Made by a program: the position numbers and the translations under genes
Assembly: GCA_937874195.1 (NCBI GenBank)
Contig: CALNBM010000090.1
Span: 1-23,506, forward strand
Source: an uncultured Clostridia bacterium
GTDB lineage: Bacteria; Bacillota; Clostridia; Christensenellales; UBA1242
Length of the DNA: 23,506 nucleotides
Direction: 5' to 3'
Notes under the pieces: model-generated
Told to the model about the DNA's origin: nothing
The model's input: only the letters and a program-made list of their open reading frames with translations
The model's database searches: none
In this document: positions 22,373 to 23,506 of the stretch, piece by piece
How positions within the stretch are numbered: position 1 is the first letter of the stretch
Layout: the number at the start of each line of letters is the position of its first letter

Positions 22373-22437
22373 AACTATATCTCCTTTGTTTTACTGTATT
22401 ACATTTATTAAATAGTGTCAAATAATTTATTTAATAA

Positions 22438-23505
22438 TTACCAAATAAACATGCCATCAAAATTCTTTATTTCTCCTTCATCAATAATTCTATCATTGTA
22501 TTCGAGTGACACAATTTTATTTAAAAACATACTCAGTTTCTTTACCTTGCTAACACTTATATTTTCAGAAAGAGGCAGAAAAATCAATCTTTCGTACAAA
22601 TTATTGCCATTATTCATACTTAAGACAGGTTTACAAGCGTTGTCATTAAAAACAGTATAATCACTTAAAATGGAGTAATGCATTTTTCCGATAGGGAATC
22701 CTGAATTGTAACAATTTGACAATAAATTTTTTACAATTTGGCTATCATTTACCAAAACAGGTAGATACAAAGGAAAGCAGTCAGAATCAAAAGGCATTAA
22801 CTCAAATTGATGGCTATTTAAGTATTTTTTATATAAACTACATAACAATAATTTTCGATTACGGTTTTTTTCTAAGTAATTCAATCTGTTCTTCAGAATG
22901 CTAAAAATTGGAGGAAATGCACGATAATTGAAACCATATGGAGCATATTGGAATTTGTCTTGAATTATACTAACTAAACTACCGTTACTAATCGTGGAAC
23001 TAAGCCCCGAATTTTTTACAAATTCACCCTCATGAGTAATAATCCTGGCGCGTTTTTCGTGCTCACTATTTTTAAATAGACACATACCGCCTTCGCCTAA
23101 GGATAATGATTTTGAATCATTAAAACTGAAACAGGATATATCGCCAAAACTGCCAGCTAACCTGTTGTTATGTATAACACCAACACCCTGTGCAACATCT
23201 TCAATTAAAGCGATATTCTTCTTTTTACATAATTCATAAACTTCTTGAATATTTTGTTTTAGTCCCCTTAAATGAACGAAAACAATCGCTTTTGTTTTTT
23301 CACTGATCAATTCAGTAATTTGGTGTATATTTGCATTATAGGAATTTGGCATGCAATCATACAGCTGGTATTTTACATTTGCACTTATTGCAGCCATAGC
23401 CGTCGCAGGATGAGTATAGTTGGGTATCAAAACATGCTCATTTTTTTTAATATTTAAAACTTTGTATGCGATTAGTAATGCAACTGTGCAATTGGGAGTT
23501 GCCAA
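22438..23505 (-). CDS. DegT/DnrJ/EryC1/StrS-family aminotransferase, 5' end cut by window
   Basis: Members are PLP-dependent enzymes that aminate keto-sugars for cell-surface or antibiotic sugars. The visible 355 residues contain ATPNCTVALLIAYKVLNI (the GTxAL-type cofactor loop), EDVAQGVG with the PLP-binding Asp (D103 of the fragment), and SFNDSKSLSLGEGG with the Schiff-base Lys (K132). The frame is open to the window edge, and family members have some 40-50 more residues before this point, so the apparent TTG start is not real. The C-terminal half has the small-domain pattern including the MHYSI segment. It precedes the HAM1-like gene by 65 nt. Its sugar substrate cannot be told. Confidence 0.88.
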   Translation of the reverse strand: MATPNCTVALLIAYKVLNIKKNEHVLIPNYTHPATAMAAISANVKYQLYDCMPNSYNANIHQITELISEKTKAIVFVHLRGLKQNIQEVYELCKKKNIALIEDVAQGVGVIHNNRLAGSFGDISCFSFNDSKSLSLGEGGMCLFKNSEHEKRARIITHEGEFVKNSGLSSTISNGSLVSIIQDKFQYAPYGFNYRAFPPIFSILKNRLNYLEKNRNRKLLLCSLYKKYLNSHQFELMPFDSDCFPLYLPVLVNDSQIVKNLLSNCYNSGFPIGKMHYSILSDYTVFNDNACKPVLSMNNGNNLYERLIFLPLSENISVSKVKKLSMFLNKIVSLEYNDRIIDEGEIKNFDGMFIW

Positions 23506-23506
23506 A

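Noticed and set aside
1..23506. CRISPR array, rRNA, insertion-sequence transposase
   Set aside because: No regularly spaced direct repeats with unique spacers, no rRNA signature sequence and no transposase motif seen.

Overview
The window reads as an AT-rich (about 30% G+C by eye) chromosome segment of a low-GC Gram-positive bacterium, probably an uncultured Bacillota/Clostridia-type lineage. The grounds are AGGAGG-type ribosome sites, TGnTATAAT promoters, UvrB/UvrA, a MobP2/MobL-type relaxase and a BspA-like LRR lipoprotein. TGA is used as a stop (uvrB, the recombinase paralogue, int), so the code looks like table 11 rather than the Mycoplasma code.

Left chromosomal flank (1-5950): the start of uvrA, broken after about 83 codons at the window edge; uvrB; a DUF3298-type protein gene; pyrB with a strong promoter and a hairpin leader; then tRNA-Arg remnants. 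Right flank (21306-23506): a short ORF overlapping an odd tRNA-like pseudoknot, a HAM1/RdgB-type NTP pyrophosphatase, and a DegT-family aminotransferase cut by the window end.

Between them lies a ~15.35 kb integrative and mobilizable element (IME), about 5951-21305. Its ends can be fixed from the sequence. A tRNA-Arg(TCG) gene is split in its anticodon loop: the 5' half is at 5920-5957 and the 3' half at 21304-21340. Joined, they form a perfect 75-nt cloverleaf. The 10-bp core TCTTCGGAAC is present at both junctions. Just inside the left junction is a second, intact tRNA-Arg(TCG) at 6004-6078, which could replace the function lost on integration.

Element layout, left to right: replacement tRNA and terminator; 11-bp phased repeats (likely integrase arm sites); a minus-strand operon of a catalytically degenerate tyrosine-recombinase paralogue, a Xis-like protein and an active-looking integrase; a 98-nt stem-loop; relaxase and MobC-like genes; a hairpin cluster overlapping a 41-aa ORF; a sigma-like HTH regulator; a divergent LRR lipoprotein; then minus-strand cargo. 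The cargo is a UDG-like protein, RhuM with an XRE regulator, and a three-gene operon DUF262 - DUF262/HNH - DUF4238 with its own promoter and terminator.

The most promising undescribed systems are the DUF262/DUF262-HNH/DUF4238 operon (candidate anti-phage module), the split-and-replace tRNA-Arg strategy, the inactive recombinase paralogue, and the tRNA-like pseudoknot at 21482-21564. Functions are inferred from motifs and context; no database search was run.
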